DNA of 64,000 bases, taken from JADLCX01 sp964630785 (lineage in GTDB: Bacteria; Planctomycetota; Phycisphaerae; Phycisphaerales; UBA1924). The notes beneath the pieces are model-generated. The model saw only the letters and a program-made list of their open reading frames with translations, searched no databases and was not told where the DNA came from. The stretch lies in assembly GCA_964630785.1 (NCBI GenBank), contig CAZVZG010000008.1:1-64000 (forward strand). Reading direction: 5' to 3'. A program made the translations under genes and the position numbers. Of this stretch, positions 10,317 through 18,912 are shown piece by piece (position 1 is the stretch's first letter; every line of letters starts with the position of its first letter).

Positions 10317-10601
10317 ATGCTCCCCGCCCGCGAGACGCACGCAATCGCCGCGCTCGGCCTGATCGCTGTGTTCGTGATCGTGCTCGCATCGGTGGTCTCG
10401 CTCTACACGCAGCCGTGGGACTGGATGGTCGGCGCGACGTACTTTGACGGCCTTCTGATCGTGGCCGGCGTCCTTGCCGAGGCCTGGTCAAGGTTCGCGC
10501 ACCGGCGAACCCCGCCCTGGGCCTGCCGACGCTGCGGTTACGACCGGCGAGGCCTGCCGCCCGGCGCACCGTGCCCGGAGTGCGGGGAACGGTGCGGGTA
10601 G
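10317..10601 (+). CDS. Small membrane protein with C-terminal zinc ribbon
   Basis: 94 residues with two hydrophobic helices (about 10-30 and 40-55) and then a four-cysteine zinc ribbon, CRRCGYDRRGLPPGAPCPEC. The same design recurs in this window at 35752-36123 and 60670-61116, with the ribbon and the helices in different orders. Function unknown; planctomycetes encode many such proteins. An in-frame GTG at 10311 is possible, but TACGCT ending at 10310 favours the ATG at 10317 as a leaderless start. Confidence 0.7.
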   Translation: MLPARETHAIAALGLIAVFVIVLASVVSLYTQPWDWMVGATYFDGLLIVAGVLAEAWSRFAHRRTPPWACRRCGYDRRGLPPGAPCPECGERCG

Positions 10602-10610
10602 CACCCGCCC

Positions 10611-10717
10611 GTGGCATCGGCTTCCAGCCGATGTTGGCCCGCAGCGCCAAGCGTGGAGCAGAATGTGCGTCCAACGCTTGGGCCTGCGCCCCGACATCGG
10701 CTGGAAGCCGATGCCAC
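10611..10717. repeat. 107-bp interspersed inverted-repeat element, copy 2
   Basis: Complete copy. The left arm begins GTGGCATCGGCTTCCAGCCG at 10611 and the right arm ends GCCGATGCCAC at 10717. An inner inverted pair (CCAAGCG / CGCTTGG) makes the whole element a potential cruciform or long RNA hairpin. It lies just upstream of the polA promoter. Confidence 0.9.
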
Positions 10718-10734
10718 GCACGCCGCCGTCCCGT

Positions 10735-10740
10735 TAGACT
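10735..10740 (+). promoter_or_regulatory. TANNNT -10 of polA (TAGACT)
   Basis: Ends 9 nt before ATG 10750; no Shine-Dalgarno between them. Confidence 0.45.
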
Positions 10741-10749
10741 TCTCCCGCC

Positions 10750-13700
10750 ATGTCCACGCTCTACCTCATCGACGGCTACGCGCAGTTCTTTCGCGCCTAC
10801 CACGCTATCCGCACGCCGATGAGCTCGCCCGTCACGCAGGAGCCGACCAACCTCACGTTCGGTTTCATCGGGATGCTGCTCAAGCTCCTCCGCGGCGAGG
10901 GGAAGATCGGCGGCCGCGACGGGGCGTCGCACGTCGCCGTCGCGCTCGATGTCTCCGGCGATCGGGGCACGTTCCGCTCGCGGATCTTCCCCGACTACAA
11001 GGCCACCCGTCCCCCGCCGCCTGAGGACCTGCCCGTGCAGGTCCGGCGATGCCTCAAGACTCTGGAGGCGATCGGCGTGCCGATCATCGGCGCCGAGGGC
11101 TTCGAGGCCGACGACGTGATCGCGACCATCGTCGATCGGTTGCACAAGCCGCGGGCGGCGGTTGGGGCGACCAGCGGCACACCCTCCCCGCTCATCCGCA
11201 TCGTCTCCAAGGACAAGGACCTCAAGCAACTGCTCGTGGACTGCGGCGTGGAGCTCTACGACATCCACACCGACCTGGTCACCGACGCGACCTCGTACGA
11301 GGCCGAGGTCGGCATCAAGCCGGCGCAGGTGATCGACATGCTCGCGCTCATGGGCGACACGGTGGACAACGTGCCCGGCGTGGACGGCGTCGGCCCCAAG
11401 ACCGCCGCGCAGCTCATCGCCCAGTACGGCACGCTCGACAACCTCATCGCCCACGCCGACGAGATCAAGGGCAAGCGCGGCGAGAAACTGCGCGAGGCGA
11501 TCCCCAAGCTCGCCCTCAGCCGCGAGCTGGTCACGCTCCGGCACGACGCGCCTGTGGACTTCGATCTGGCCGCGGCGGACGCAAGGAAGTTCAACCTGGA
11601 GGCCCTGCTGCCGATCCTGCGGGAGCTGGGGTTCAACCGCTACCAGGACGAGGTGCGGGCGCTTCTGGGTGTTGGAGGGAGCGATGGGGGTGGGGCCAAT
11701 GGAGGGCGCGCCGGCGGCGGCGCCGCCGTGGCGGCCCCGCCGGCCAAGCCGCGGACGGGCCCGCGTTCCGACGCGGCCGACACGCTCGAAGGCGGGCTGT
11801 TCTCCTCCGTATCCGGTGCGGCGAACTCACTCGTCGAATCGTCCGGCGGCTCGCCCCGAAAGGCCCAATCCGGCGACTACCGCTGCATCAAGACCCGCGA
11901 ACAGCTCGCATCGCTCGTGGCCGAGATGCGGGTGTGCGAGTGCTTCGCGATCGACACCGAGACGACGTCGCTCTCGCCGCACGACGCGAAACTCTGCGGA
12001 GTGTCGATCGCGACGCAGGTGGGCGCCGGCGCGTATATCCCCGTGCGGTCACCCACGCCTGCCGAACACCTCGACGAGGCGACCGTGCTCGGGGCCCTGC
12101 GCCCGCTGCTCGAAGACCCGCGCCAGCCCAGGTGCGGGCATAACCTCAAGTACGACGCGCTGATTTTCCGCAAGCACGGGGTGCGGTTTGCGGGGTTCAT
12201 CATCCCCATCGCAGCGAACCAACGACAGGTCGAGGCCACCGCTCGCGACGCTGAGGGTCCAGAAGACCCGCCCGCTCGCCTGCGCCGGGAGTTCATCGAG
12301 CCTTCGGTCTGCTTCGACTCGATGGTCGCCAGTTACCTCATCGACGCGACGCGCTCGTCGCACTCGCTCGACGCGCTCGCCCTCGCGCTGCTCGGGCGCA
12401 CGAACATCTCGATCAAGGAACTCATCGGCTCCGGGTCCGACCAGAAGACCTTCGACACGGTGCCGATCGACCTGGCCACCGAGTACGCCGCGGAGGACGC
12501 GGACATCGCGCTGCAACTGCGACAGAAGATGCTCCCGCAACTGCGCGCGATGCGCCTGATGCCGCTCTTCACCGAGGTCGAGATGCCGCTGGTCGAGGTG
12601 CTGGCGGAACTGGAATGGAACGGGATCACGGTCGATTCGGCCGAGTTGGACCGCCAGCGCGCCAGGCTGCAGACACGCATCGAAGTGCTGCGTCGGCAGA
12701 TCGCCGACGAGGCGATGCGGACCGTCGGTCGATCGTTCAACCCCGACTCGCCCAAACAGCTCGCGGGCGTGCTGTTCAACAAGCCGCAGGACGTCGAACC
12801 GGGCCTGGGCATCCGGCCGCAGAAGAAGCTCAAGACCGGGTATTCCACCGACAGCGAAGTGCTGGAAAAACTCGCGGACGACCCGGCGGTCACCAGCGAG
12901 ATTCCGCGGTTGATCCTCGAGAACCGCGAGCTGACCAAGCTCGTGGGCACCTACCTCGTCGCGCTCAAGGACGCGATCAACCCCGCGACGGGGCGGATCC
13001 ATTCCAGTTTCAACCAGACCGTGGCCGCGACCGGGCGACTGGCCAGCAGCGACCCGAACCTGCAGAACATCCCGATCCGCACGGAGATCGGGCGCGAGAT
13101 CCGCAAGGCGTTCGTCGCGGCGCCGGGGTGTGTGCTCATTTCCGCGGATTACTCCCAGATCGAGCTCCGCCTGCTCGCGCACCTCTCACGCGACCCCGCG
13201 CTCATCGAGGCCTTCCTCGCCGGCGAGGACATCCACACCGCCGTGGCGGCCCAGATCGAGAACGTGCCGTTGTCGCAGGTGACCAAGGAACAGCGCAGCG
13301 GCGCCAAGATGGTCAACTTCGGCATCGTGTACGGCATCACGAGCTTCGGGCTTGCCCGCCGGTTGGGCACCTCAAACACCGCCGCCGACGAGATCATCCG
13401 CGGCTACAAGAAGCGATTCGCCGGTATCACGACTTTTCTGCAGGAGTGCATCGATCAGGCCCAGCGGCACGGGTATGTGCAGACCATGCTCGGCCGCCGG
13501 CGCCCGATCCCCGACATCGACAGCGCCAACCCCAGCCGGCGGGCCTTCGCCGAGCGCACGGCGATCAACAGCGTCGTCCAGGGCTCCGCGGCCGACCTGA
13601 TCAAACTGGCGATGATCGAGGTGCAGGCGGGGATCGGGGGGGGGAGGGATCAAGTGATCAAAGGTTCGAAGCACAGCGGGATCCCAACCTCGTTCCCCGG

Positions 13701-13893
13701 ATGCCCCGCTCCCTCGATCCCCTCCCTCAAGATGCTGCTCCAGATCCACGACGAGCTCGTCTTCGAGTGTCCGAAACAGCACGCCGACGAGGCGCAACGG
13801 TTCATCGTCCACCGCATGGAGAACGCGATGGAGCTCTCCGTGCCGCTCAGGGCCGACAGCAGCATCGCCACCAACTGGTTCGACGGCAAATAG
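10750..13893 (+). CDS. polA: DNA polymerase I
   Basis: Three-domain repair and Okazaki-fragment polymerase, 1047 residues, longer than the usual 880-930. The N-terminal 5'-3' exonuclease (1-300) has LKIFPDYK-type sequence, EGFEADDVIATI and the helix-hairpin-helix VDGVGPKTAAQLI. A low-complexity linker follows. The 3'-5' exonuclease looks active: DTETTS, GHNLKYD and YAAEDAD supply the acidic residues. In the polymerase, motif A is ADYSQIELRLLAHLS, motif B KMVNFGIVYGITSFG and motif C QIHDELVFE. Extra segments lie in the linker, in the exonuclease (about residues 480-510) and just before motif C (DNA 13630-13728). Start by ATG with an upstream TANNNT and no Shine-Dalgarno. Converges on the next gene. 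Confidence 0.97.
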   Translation: MSTLYLIDGYAQFFRAYHAIRTPMSSPVTQEPTNLTFGFIGMLLKLLRGEGKIGGRDGASHVAVALDVSGDRGTFRSRIFPDYKATRPPPPEDLPVQVRRCLKTLEAIGVPIIGAEGFEADDVIATIVDRLHKPRAAVGATSGTPSPLIRIVSKDKDLKQLLVDCGVELYDIHTDLVTDATSYEAEVGIKPAQVIDMLALMGDTVDNVPGVDGVGPKTAAQLIAQYGTLDNLIAHADEIKGKRGEKLREAIPKLALSRELVTLRHDAPVDFDLAAADARKFNLEALLPILRELGFNRYQDEVRALLGVGGSDGGGANGGRAGGGAAVAAPPAKPRTGPRSDAADTLEGGLFSSVSGAANSLVESSGGSPRKAQSGDYRCIKTREQLASLVAEMRVCECFAIDTETTSLSPHDAKLCGVSIATQVGAGAYIPVRSPTPAEHLDEATVLGALRPLLEDPRQPRCGHNLKYDALIFRKHGVRFAGFIIPIAANQRQVEATARDAEGPEDPPARLRREFIEPSVCFDSMVASYLIDATRSSHSLDALALALLGRTNISIKELIGSGSDQKTFDTVPIDLATEYAAEDADIALQLRQKMLPQLRAMRLMPLFTEVEMPLVEVLAELEWNGITVDSAELDRQRARLQTRIEVLRRQIADEAMRTVGRSFNPDSPKQLAGVLFNKPQDVEPGLGIRPQKKLKTGYSTDSEVLEKLADDPAVTSEIPRLILENRELTKLVGTYLVALKDAINPATGRIHSSFNQTVAATGRLASSDPNLQNIPIRTEIGREIRKAFVAAPGCVLISADYSQIELRLLAHLSRDPALIEAFLAGEDIHTAVAAQIENVPLSQVTKEQRSGAKMVNFGIVYGITSFGLARRLGTSNTAADEIIRGYKKRFAGITTFLQECIDQAQRHGYVQTMLGRRRPIPDIDSANPSRRAFAERTAINSVVQGSAADLIKLAMIEVQAGIGGGRDQVIKGSKHSGIPTSFPGCPAPSIPSLKMLLQIHDELVFECPKQHADEAQRFIVHRMENAMELSVPLRADSSIATNWFDGK

Positions 13894-13932
13894 CTCGACT
13901 ACAACCGCTATCCGCTACCCGCCATCCGAAAT

Positions 13933-14919
13933 CTATTTCTCCCGCCCTTCCCGCTCCCGCGCGTACGCCATCACCGATTCGGCGCGGTCCTTCAGCCTCT
14001 GGACCTCGGAGGCACACTTTTCCGGCGTCGAATCCGTCCAGAACTGGTCGGGGCGGGGCTGCCCAGATCGGGCCACGAACACCGCCGCGCGGTACGCGAT
14101 CAACTGCCGGGCTGTCGGCGGCTTTCCGTCGCCCGCGGCCAGCTCGCCCACGAGCGTCTCCAGCGCGGCCGCGTCAGCCCGAGACAGCGCCTGGGCGGCG
14201 TCCTTGTCGCTCTCGGCGGCGTCCAACAGCGCGTTCACGCACACCGGCGTGCCCATCGCGCCCAGCAGCGCGTAGAGCTTCCGCCGCTCCACGGGCGTGA
14301 TGTCCGGGCGTTTGAGCAGGCCCACGATGTCCTTGTCGGCGCTGAGGATCTTCAGCCGCCAGGTTGTCTGCACGGCCCGGCGCACGTCTTCCTTGTCGGC
14401 GTTCGGGTCGGTGATTACCGGCCTGAGTTCCTTCTCATACAGGCCGTCCACGTACTTGCGTGACGCGGCCTCGAGTCGGGCCGCCAGCGCGCCGGGCGAC
14501 GCGACGTCCTCGATCCCGATCCGATCGATCAACTTGCGATCGGGCGAAACGATCGCGATGTACAGCCCGTAGCCTGTCGGCAGCCCGAGCTCGGCCAGCG
14601 CCTCGTTGCTGCGGCTGTTGCGCATCAGGCGAAGCGGCACAAACCGGCTTTGCGCCAGCGATACCACCGTTGGGTCGCGGAAGGCCCGCTCCTGCGCGTC
14701 GCGCAGGTCGTCGTCCTCGGAGTTTCGCCCCACCTTCTCGGTCGATTCCCAGACCCACACCATGAGCGGGAGCATCTGCTCCTGGGCCCGCTCGACGGCG
14801 GCCTTGGGGTTGCCCATCCACTGCACGGGGTTCTGCGCGAGCGCTCTTCCCGCGCCGCTCAGCGCGACGACCATCGCCACGCCCGCGATCAACCATCCAC
14901 GCCACGGCCGCGAACGCAT
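13933..14919 (-). CDS. Secreted thioredoxin-fold protein lacking the CxxC motif
   Basis: 328 residues with a signal peptide (MRSRPWRG then a hydrophobic core ending ALAQ). The next 120 residues read like the thioredoxin-fold proteins in which NPVQWMGNPKAAVERAQEQMLPLMVWVWES precedes the redox site, but no CxxC is present, so a disulfide role is unlikely. The C-terminal half is helical, perhaps HEAT-like. The start was chosen at ATG 14919 because AGGAGACC lies just upstream; the open frame itself runs much further but is antisense to prmC there. Function unknown. Confidence 0.78.
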   Translation of the reverse strand: MRSRPWRGWLIAGVAMVVALSGAGRALAQNPVQWMGNPKAAVERAQEQMLPLMVWVWESTEKVGRNSEDDDLRDAQERAFRDPTVVSLAQSRFVPLRLMRNSRSNEALAELGLPTGYGLYIAIVSPDRKLIDRIGIEDVASPGALAARLEAASRKYVDGLYEKELRPVITDPNADKEDVRRAVQTTWRLKILSADKDIVGLLKRPDITPVERRKLYALLGAMGTPVCVNALLDAAESDKDAAQALSRADAAALETLVGELAAGDGKPPTARQLIAYRAAVFVARSGQPRPDQFWTDSTPEKCASEVQRLKDRAESVMAYAREREGREK

Positions 14920-15062
14920 GTTGGTCTCCTGGTTCACCGGCAAGTCTCCGATTCCCGCCGCCCCACGCTCCATAATCGGATAGGGAACGACCATCCGCTC
15001 AACTGAGTGTACCGCCACCCGCGCCCTGCGTGCCGAGATTCGTGCATGAGTCCGACTGTCGC

Positions 15063-15068
15063 TATGCT
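15063..15068 (+). promoter_or_regulatory. TANNNT -10 of prmC (TATGCT)
   Basis: Ends 7 nt before the in-frame GTG at 15076; no Shine-Dalgarno. Confidence 0.45.
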
Positions 15069-15075
15069 CACGGTT

Positions 15076-15993
15076 GTGACGACGACCGGTACCGACGCCT
15101 GGACCACCCGCCGCCTGCTCGCCTGGATGACCGAGGCGTTCACGCGTCACGGCCTCGATTCGCCGCGGCTTTCGGCGGAACTGCTCGTCTCGCACGTGGT
15201 CGGGTGCGACCGCCTCAGGCTCTACACAGACGCCGACCGCCCCGCCGCGCCGCTGGAGCGCGACCGGCTTCGCGACCTGGTCGCCCGTGCGCTCAAGCAC
15301 GAGCCGGTGCAATACCTCGTCGGCGAAGCATGGTTCTTCGGTCTGCCCCTGCACGTGGACCGATCGGTGCTCATCCCGCGCCCGTGCACCGAGACCGTGG
15401 TCGAGCAGGTCCTCCTCCACGCGCGGGCCGAGCCGGGCTTCGGCGGCAAGACCGGCGAGGGCGTCCGCTTCGTGGACGTGTGCGCCGGCTCGGGCTGCAT
15501 CGCGATCTCGCTGCTCAAGCAGCTCCCGCAGGCCGCGGCGATCGCTACGGACATCTCGGCCGAAGCGCTCGCGATCGCCCAGAAGAACGCCCAGCGACAC
15601 AAGGTCCACGACCGGGCGACCTTCCTCGACGGCGATCTGCTCGCGCCGTTGCTCGACCACCCCGACACCCACGACTTCCACTACATCGTCGCCAATCCGC
15701 CCTACATCCCCGACCATGAATGGGACCTGCCGGGGATGGTCTGGGAGAACGTCCGCAACTACGAACCCCACCTGGCACTCCGCGCCGGACCGGACGGCCT
15801 GCAATACATCCGCCCGCTGATCGAGCAGGCGCCCGACCGGCTTCGCCGGGGCGGCCTGCTCATCATCGAGACCGCCGCGAGCACGGCTACGCAGGTCGCT
15901 GAGCTCTTCAACGCTTCCGGCCGCCTTGAGCGCGTGCGGGTCGTGAAGGACTTGGAAGGGCTGGATCGGGTGGTGATCGGCGCGCGAACATAG
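15076..15993 (+). CDS. prmC: Peptide chain release factor N5-glutamine methyltransferase
   Basis: Methylates the glutamine of the GGQ motif in release factors RF1 and RF2 using S-adenosylmethionine. About 305 residues. N-terminal helical domain, then the SAM site VDVCAGSGCIAISLL, DISAEALAIAQKNA and the diagnostic NPPYIP. The PRPETE motif of the family appears as PRPCTE. The frame is open from 15007. ATGs at 15046 and 15064 are possible, but TATGCT at 15063-15068 with a GTG 7 nt later fits the leaderless pattern of the window. Its substrate RF2 is encoded at 39.4-40.6 kb. Confidence 0.88.
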   Translation: MTTTGTDAWTTRRLLAWMTEAFTRHGLDSPRLSAELLVSHVVGCDRLRLYTDADRPAAPLERDRLRDLVARALKHEPVQYLVGEAWFFGLPLHVDRSVLIPRPCTETVVEQVLLHARAEPGFGGKTGEGVRFVDVCAGSGCIAISLLKQLPQAAAIATDISAEALAIAQKNAQRHKVHDRATFLDGDLLAPLLDHPDTHDFHYIVANPPYIPDHEWDLPGMVWENVRNYEPHLALRAGPDGLQYIRPLIEQAPDRLRRGGLLIIETAASTATQVAELFNASGRLERVRVVKDLEGLDRVVIGART

Positions 15994-16002
15994 CCGCGCC
16001 GA

Positions 16003-16941
16003 TCACGGCTCCCTCGCTCGCGCGGCCCCGGTTTCCCCCGTTCCATCGGCCTTGAGCTTGCCGATCAGACGCACCAGCGACTCGATCCCGGCCACGCCAT
16101 ACTCGGCGCGCAGCGCGGGGAGGATGCGCGACTGGAACACACTCAGGACGTGCTCCTGGCTGGTACTCAGCGCCGCCGCGGCATCGCTCACCGTTCGCCG
16201 CTCAACGCAGATCGCCTGCACCACGGCCCACTCCGGCCCCGAGAGCGAGAAACGCAGCGGCTCGGTCACGTGTTCGAGCAGCCGCTGGCGGAGTCGCGAA
16301 AACGCGACCTTCGCGGCCGCCTCGTTCTTGCCCAACTGGCTGGCCACCGCGCTCCACGACTGGCTCCTCACCAGGAACTGCTCGACCATGGTCCGCTCGT
16401 CGCCGTTCTTGCAGGCCGCGGCCAGCGTGCGCACGAGCTTCGCCAGCGCATCCCGCTCATGTGACGATTGCTCGAAGGCGATCACCACCGAGCCGGGTCC
16501 GTCGTCGCTCGCGAGCGGATCGATGCGCGTCCGCTCGTCGCCCGCGTCCTGGTTCACGTGCTTCTTGATCCGAAGGCGATCGATAAATCGGTTGCGGATC
16601 GCTCTGACCAGCCGTGCCTCCAGGTGCTGGTCGTCCACGCACACCACCGCCAGCCGCGGCAGTTCCTTGGCCATCACGCTCATCACCACGCTCTCGGGCT
16701 GCAGGTCCACCCGGCGGGCCTTGCTCCCGAGCATCTTCGCGGCGATCCGCTCGGCCCGCTGATTCAACTTGGCGTAGAGCGAATCGATCACCCGCCCCTG
16801 CTCGGTCTTGCTTCCCGAGCGAAGCCGATCGATCGCGGTTCGGGCGGTCGCAGCGACGTCGCCTCCGGTTTCGCCGCCGGGCCCCGGAAGCGAACCTTCG
16901 GAAGCGGGTTCCAGCATCGGCGCGTCGCGGTGAGCGGACAT
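16003..16941 (-). CDS. ECF sigma-factor-like transcription regulator
   Basis: 312 residues. The central part fits a divergent sigma-70 region 2: VIDSLYAKLNQRAERIAAKMLGSK, QPESVVMSVMAKEL and LVRAIRNRFIDRLR. Region 4 is SWSAVASQLGKNEAAAKVAFSRLRQRLLEHV. A further C-terminal segment (about 225-295) contains a second helix-turn-helix-like stretch, RRTVSDAAAALSTSQEHVLSVF, which ordinary ECF factors lack. The start ATG has GGAGG 6-7 nt upstream. It converges with prmC (9-bp gap) and has no recognisable anti-sigma partner next to it. The N-terminal 40 residues are probably disordered. Confidence 0.72.
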   Translation of the reverse strand: MSAHRDAPMLEPASEGSLPGPGGETGGDVAATARTAIDRLRSGSKTEQGRVIDSLYAKLNQRAERIAAKMLGSKARRVDLQPESVVMSVMAKELPRLAVVCVDDQHLEARLVRAIRNRFIDRLRIKKHVNQDAGDERTRIDPLASDDGPGSVVIAFEQSSHERDALAKLVRTLAAACKNGDERTMVEQFLVRSQSWSAVASQLGKNEAAAKVAFSRLRQRLLEHVTEPLRFSLSGPEWAVVQAICVERRTVSDAAAALSTSQEHVLSVFQSRILPALRAEYGVAGIESLVRLIGKLKADGTGETGAARAREP

Positions 16942-17181
16942 TGGACCTCCGGCTTCGCGGGATCGGTCCTTTCCATGCTACCCGGTGGCGCAACGCCTCC
17001 ACAACCGGCGTGAGCGATCTTGACATCGCCCTGTGGGGCTTCAAGCTCGTAAGCACCCAATTTCACAGCACTTACGCGCATGGGCGCGGCGTCTGGGAGG
17101 CCGTCGATCACGACGGGTCACGCCCGGCCGTGCGAGATCGCTTGCATGTTGCGGCGTTCCGCGCCGCGCGGAGACCTACCG

Positions 17182-17598
17182 ATGAACACCACCTGCTACA
17201 CCCTCGGACGGCTCGCCGCGAACGTGCCGCCGCGTGCCGATCGCGTCTGCCTGCTCATCGGCGTCGCGGCGAGTCTCAGCCTCGCCGACCTGTGGCTCAC
17301 CGTCCATTTCATGCGGACCACCGGGATGGTGGAGATCAACCCGTTGGCTCGCCTGATCGCGGGCGCGGGTCCGCTGGGACTGGCCTTGCTCAAGGGCGCG
17401 AGCGTGCTGGTCCACGGCGTGGTGCTGGGTGTACTGCGTCGCCGCCGCTCGGCCGAGGTGGCCGCGTGGATCTCGGTCGCGGTGCTGACGATTCTCACAG
17501 TCCAATGGCTGAGCTACGTCGGCGCGACCAGCGATCTGGGCGTGTGTGAATCTCAACTGCTCGCCTGCCAGGACCACTACGTCAAACTCGGCGAATAG
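17182..17598 (+). CDS. Small four-helix membrane protein, DUF5658-like
   Basis: 138 residues with four hydrophobic segments. The pattern DLWLTVHFMRTTGMVEINPLARLI, where an Asp in a helix is followed by E-x-NP in the loop, matches the DUF5658 type of small membrane protein. Start chosen at ATG 17182, preceded by GGAGA 6 nt upstream; the frame is open from 17080. It is followed by a strong terminator at 17683-17740. Function unknown. Confidence 0.65.
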   Translation: MNTTCYTLGRLAANVPPRADRVCLLIGVAASLSLADLWLTVHFMRTTGMVEINPLARLIAGAGPLGLALLKGASVLVHGVVLGVLRRRRSAEVAAWISVAVLTILTVQWLSYVGATSDLGVCESQLLACQDHYVKLGE

Positions 17599-17902
17599 CC
17601 GAACGCCTCCGCAACTCGAACATCTCCGCCGGCGCCCCGACCCTTCAACACCTCCTCAATCCCGGGAAGGGGCGCCACTCCGGCACCCGGCCGCGCAAGC
17701 GCTCGAACGAGCCTGCGCGGCCGGGTGCGTTCTTGTTCTGAGTTGATGCGTGCCTGGGAGGGGTCGTCGGCGGACGTGTTACCGACCCGTGGGCCCGCCC
17801 GCTTGACCTGCACACGGCCGCGACGGCCCTCGTGCGAGGGCCCGCGGCCGGAACCCTGAAGCATCGAGCCTCAACGCTCGGGCACTCAACAAGGAGATAC
17901 GC
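17599..17902. other. Intergenic region with terminator and 5' leader
   Basis: 304 bp. Contains the terminator at 17683-17740 and then the leader of the first mini-dockerin gene. No other gene seen. Confidence 0.7.
17683..17740 (+). terminator. Rho-independent terminator
   Basis: Perfect 15-bp stem GCACCCGGCCGCGCA (17683-17697) with its complement at 17714-17728, 16-nt loop, followed by GTTCTTGTTCTG. Confidence 0.8.
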
Positions 17903-18226
17903 ATGAACGCTCGCACCAATCGCCGATTCTCCGTTCGCCTCGGCCTGATCGCCGCTCTCGGCCTGGCCGGGATCGCCAACGCGGCCGTGTCCAGCGATTT
18001 CAACCGCTCGGGCTCGGTCGGGCTCGACGACCTGCAGGCTTTCCTCGCCGCCTACCACGGCGGCGACAAATCGGCCGATGCCAACGGCGACGGCCGGCTG
18101 ACGTACTCCGACGTGTTCACGTTCGTCGGCCAGTGGACGCCGGCCTATATCAAGGCGCCCAAGCAAAGGGCCACCTCCAAGCCGTCGCAGATCGGCTCTC
18201 CCGCCGAGCCGGACTCGCCGCGCTGA
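17903..18226 (+). CDS. Secreted stand-alone dockerin-like EF-hand protein 1
   Basis: 107 residues: a signal peptide (about 1-28, ending IANA), then little more than two EF-hand-like calcium loops, DFNRSGSVGLDDLQAFL and DANGDGRLTYSDVFTFV, separated by about 20 residues. A short basic/proline tail follows. This is the planctomycete GC-type dockerin arrangement, normally a C-terminal module of a large exoprotein, but no other domain is present here. Good Shine-Dalgarno (AAGGAGAT) before the ATG. A terminator hairpin follows at 18250-18287, and a homologous gene lies about 200 bp downstream. Cell-surface assembly is a guess from the fold. Confidence 0.8.
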   Translation: MNARTNRRFSVRLGLIAALGLAGIANAAVSSDFNRSGSVGLDDLQAFLAAYHGGDKSADANGDGRLTYSDVFTFVGQWTPAYIKAPKQRATSKPSQIGSPAEPDSPR

Positions 18227-18249
18227 CCGACCGCTGACGCTCTCTCCGG

Positions 18250-18287
18250 GGCCCGCGTGCGCGTCGCACGCGGGCCTTGGTGTTTTT
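18250..18287 (+). terminator. Rho-independent terminator
   Basis: 12-bp stem GGCCCGCGTGCG / CGCACGCGGGCC with a 3-nt loop, then TTGGTGTTTTT, after the first mini-dockerin gene. Confidence 0.82.
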
Positions 18288-18422
18288 GCGTTGCGCCGCA
18301 CAAACACGGCGAAGACTCGACCCCGCGTGTAACCGAGCGGTGTGCAGCCACGCTTGCTTGATGTCGGATGCGGCCCGTCGGCCGCGTCGAGCAACGCACA
18401 ACCCAGGCAAAGGAGCACAACG

Positions 18423-18815
18423 ATGAACACCAACCGAAATACTCCCGCCCGCAATCGTCGCACCGCCCTCGTCCTCGGCACGTTCGCCGCGATCGGCCTC
18501 GCCGGCCCGGCGTTCGCCTGCGACCCGGCCGACTTTGACATGTCGGGTCACGTCGGCCTCGAAGACCTCGCGGGCTACCTCAGCGCGTACCTCGCCGGTG
18601 ACAAGTCCGCCGACTTCAACGCCGACGGCAAACTGACCGTGCAGGACATCTTCGACTTCGTCGGCAACTGGATCACCCGCTACATCGAGGACGCCCAGGC
18701 CAAAACGCCCATCGACACCCCTACCCCGATCAAGCACGCCCTCGACGGCGTTGAGCCGCTCACCGCGGCACAGGCTGTCGGCCTGGTCGGCATCGAACAG
18801 CCATCGGTCCGTTAA
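18423..18815 (+). CDS. Secreted stand-alone dockerin-like EF-hand protein 2
   Basis: 130 residues, paralogous to the gene at 17903: signal peptide (ends AFA-C), then DFDMSGHVGLEDLAGYLSAY and DFNADGKLTVQDIFDFVGNW. The shared spacing, GDKSAD between the loops and an aromatic W after the second loop show a tandem duplication. The C-terminal 45 residues are not shared with the first copy. ATG at 18423 follows AAAGGAG. A Cys right after the predicted cleavage site could make it a lipoprotein, but the lipobox is poor. Confidence 0.8.
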   Translation: MNTNRNTPARNRRTALVLGTFAAIGLAGPAFACDPADFDMSGHVGLEDLAGYLSAYLAGDKSADFNADGKLTVQDIFDFVGNWITRYIEDAQAKTPIDTPTPIKHALDGVEPLTAAQAVGLVGIEQPSVR

Positions 18816-18873
18816 CCGTGACCGGCCGGCCCGCTCCCGATCTCTCGCACAACATCGGGCTCTCTCCCCCACC

Positions 18874-18912
18874 GGGGTCCGCTCGCGGAGGCAGGCGGAC
18901 CCCGACTTCATT
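18874..18912 (+). terminator. Terminator hairpin between convergent genes
   Basis: 9-bp stem GGGGTCCGC / GCGGACCCC (18874-18882 and 18894-18902) followed by GACTTCATTTC. It lies between the second mini-dockerin gene and the end of the DUF4340 gene on the other strand. Confidence 0.6.

Noticed and set aside
14920..15804. N-terminal extension of the thioredoxin-fold gene
   Set aside because: The extension is antisense to prmC; a signal peptide with a good Shine-Dalgarno starts at 14919.
17030..17060. TTGACA-containing promoter before the DUF5658-like gene
   Set aside because: No acceptable -10 at 16-18 bp; the only candidate lies 24 bp away.
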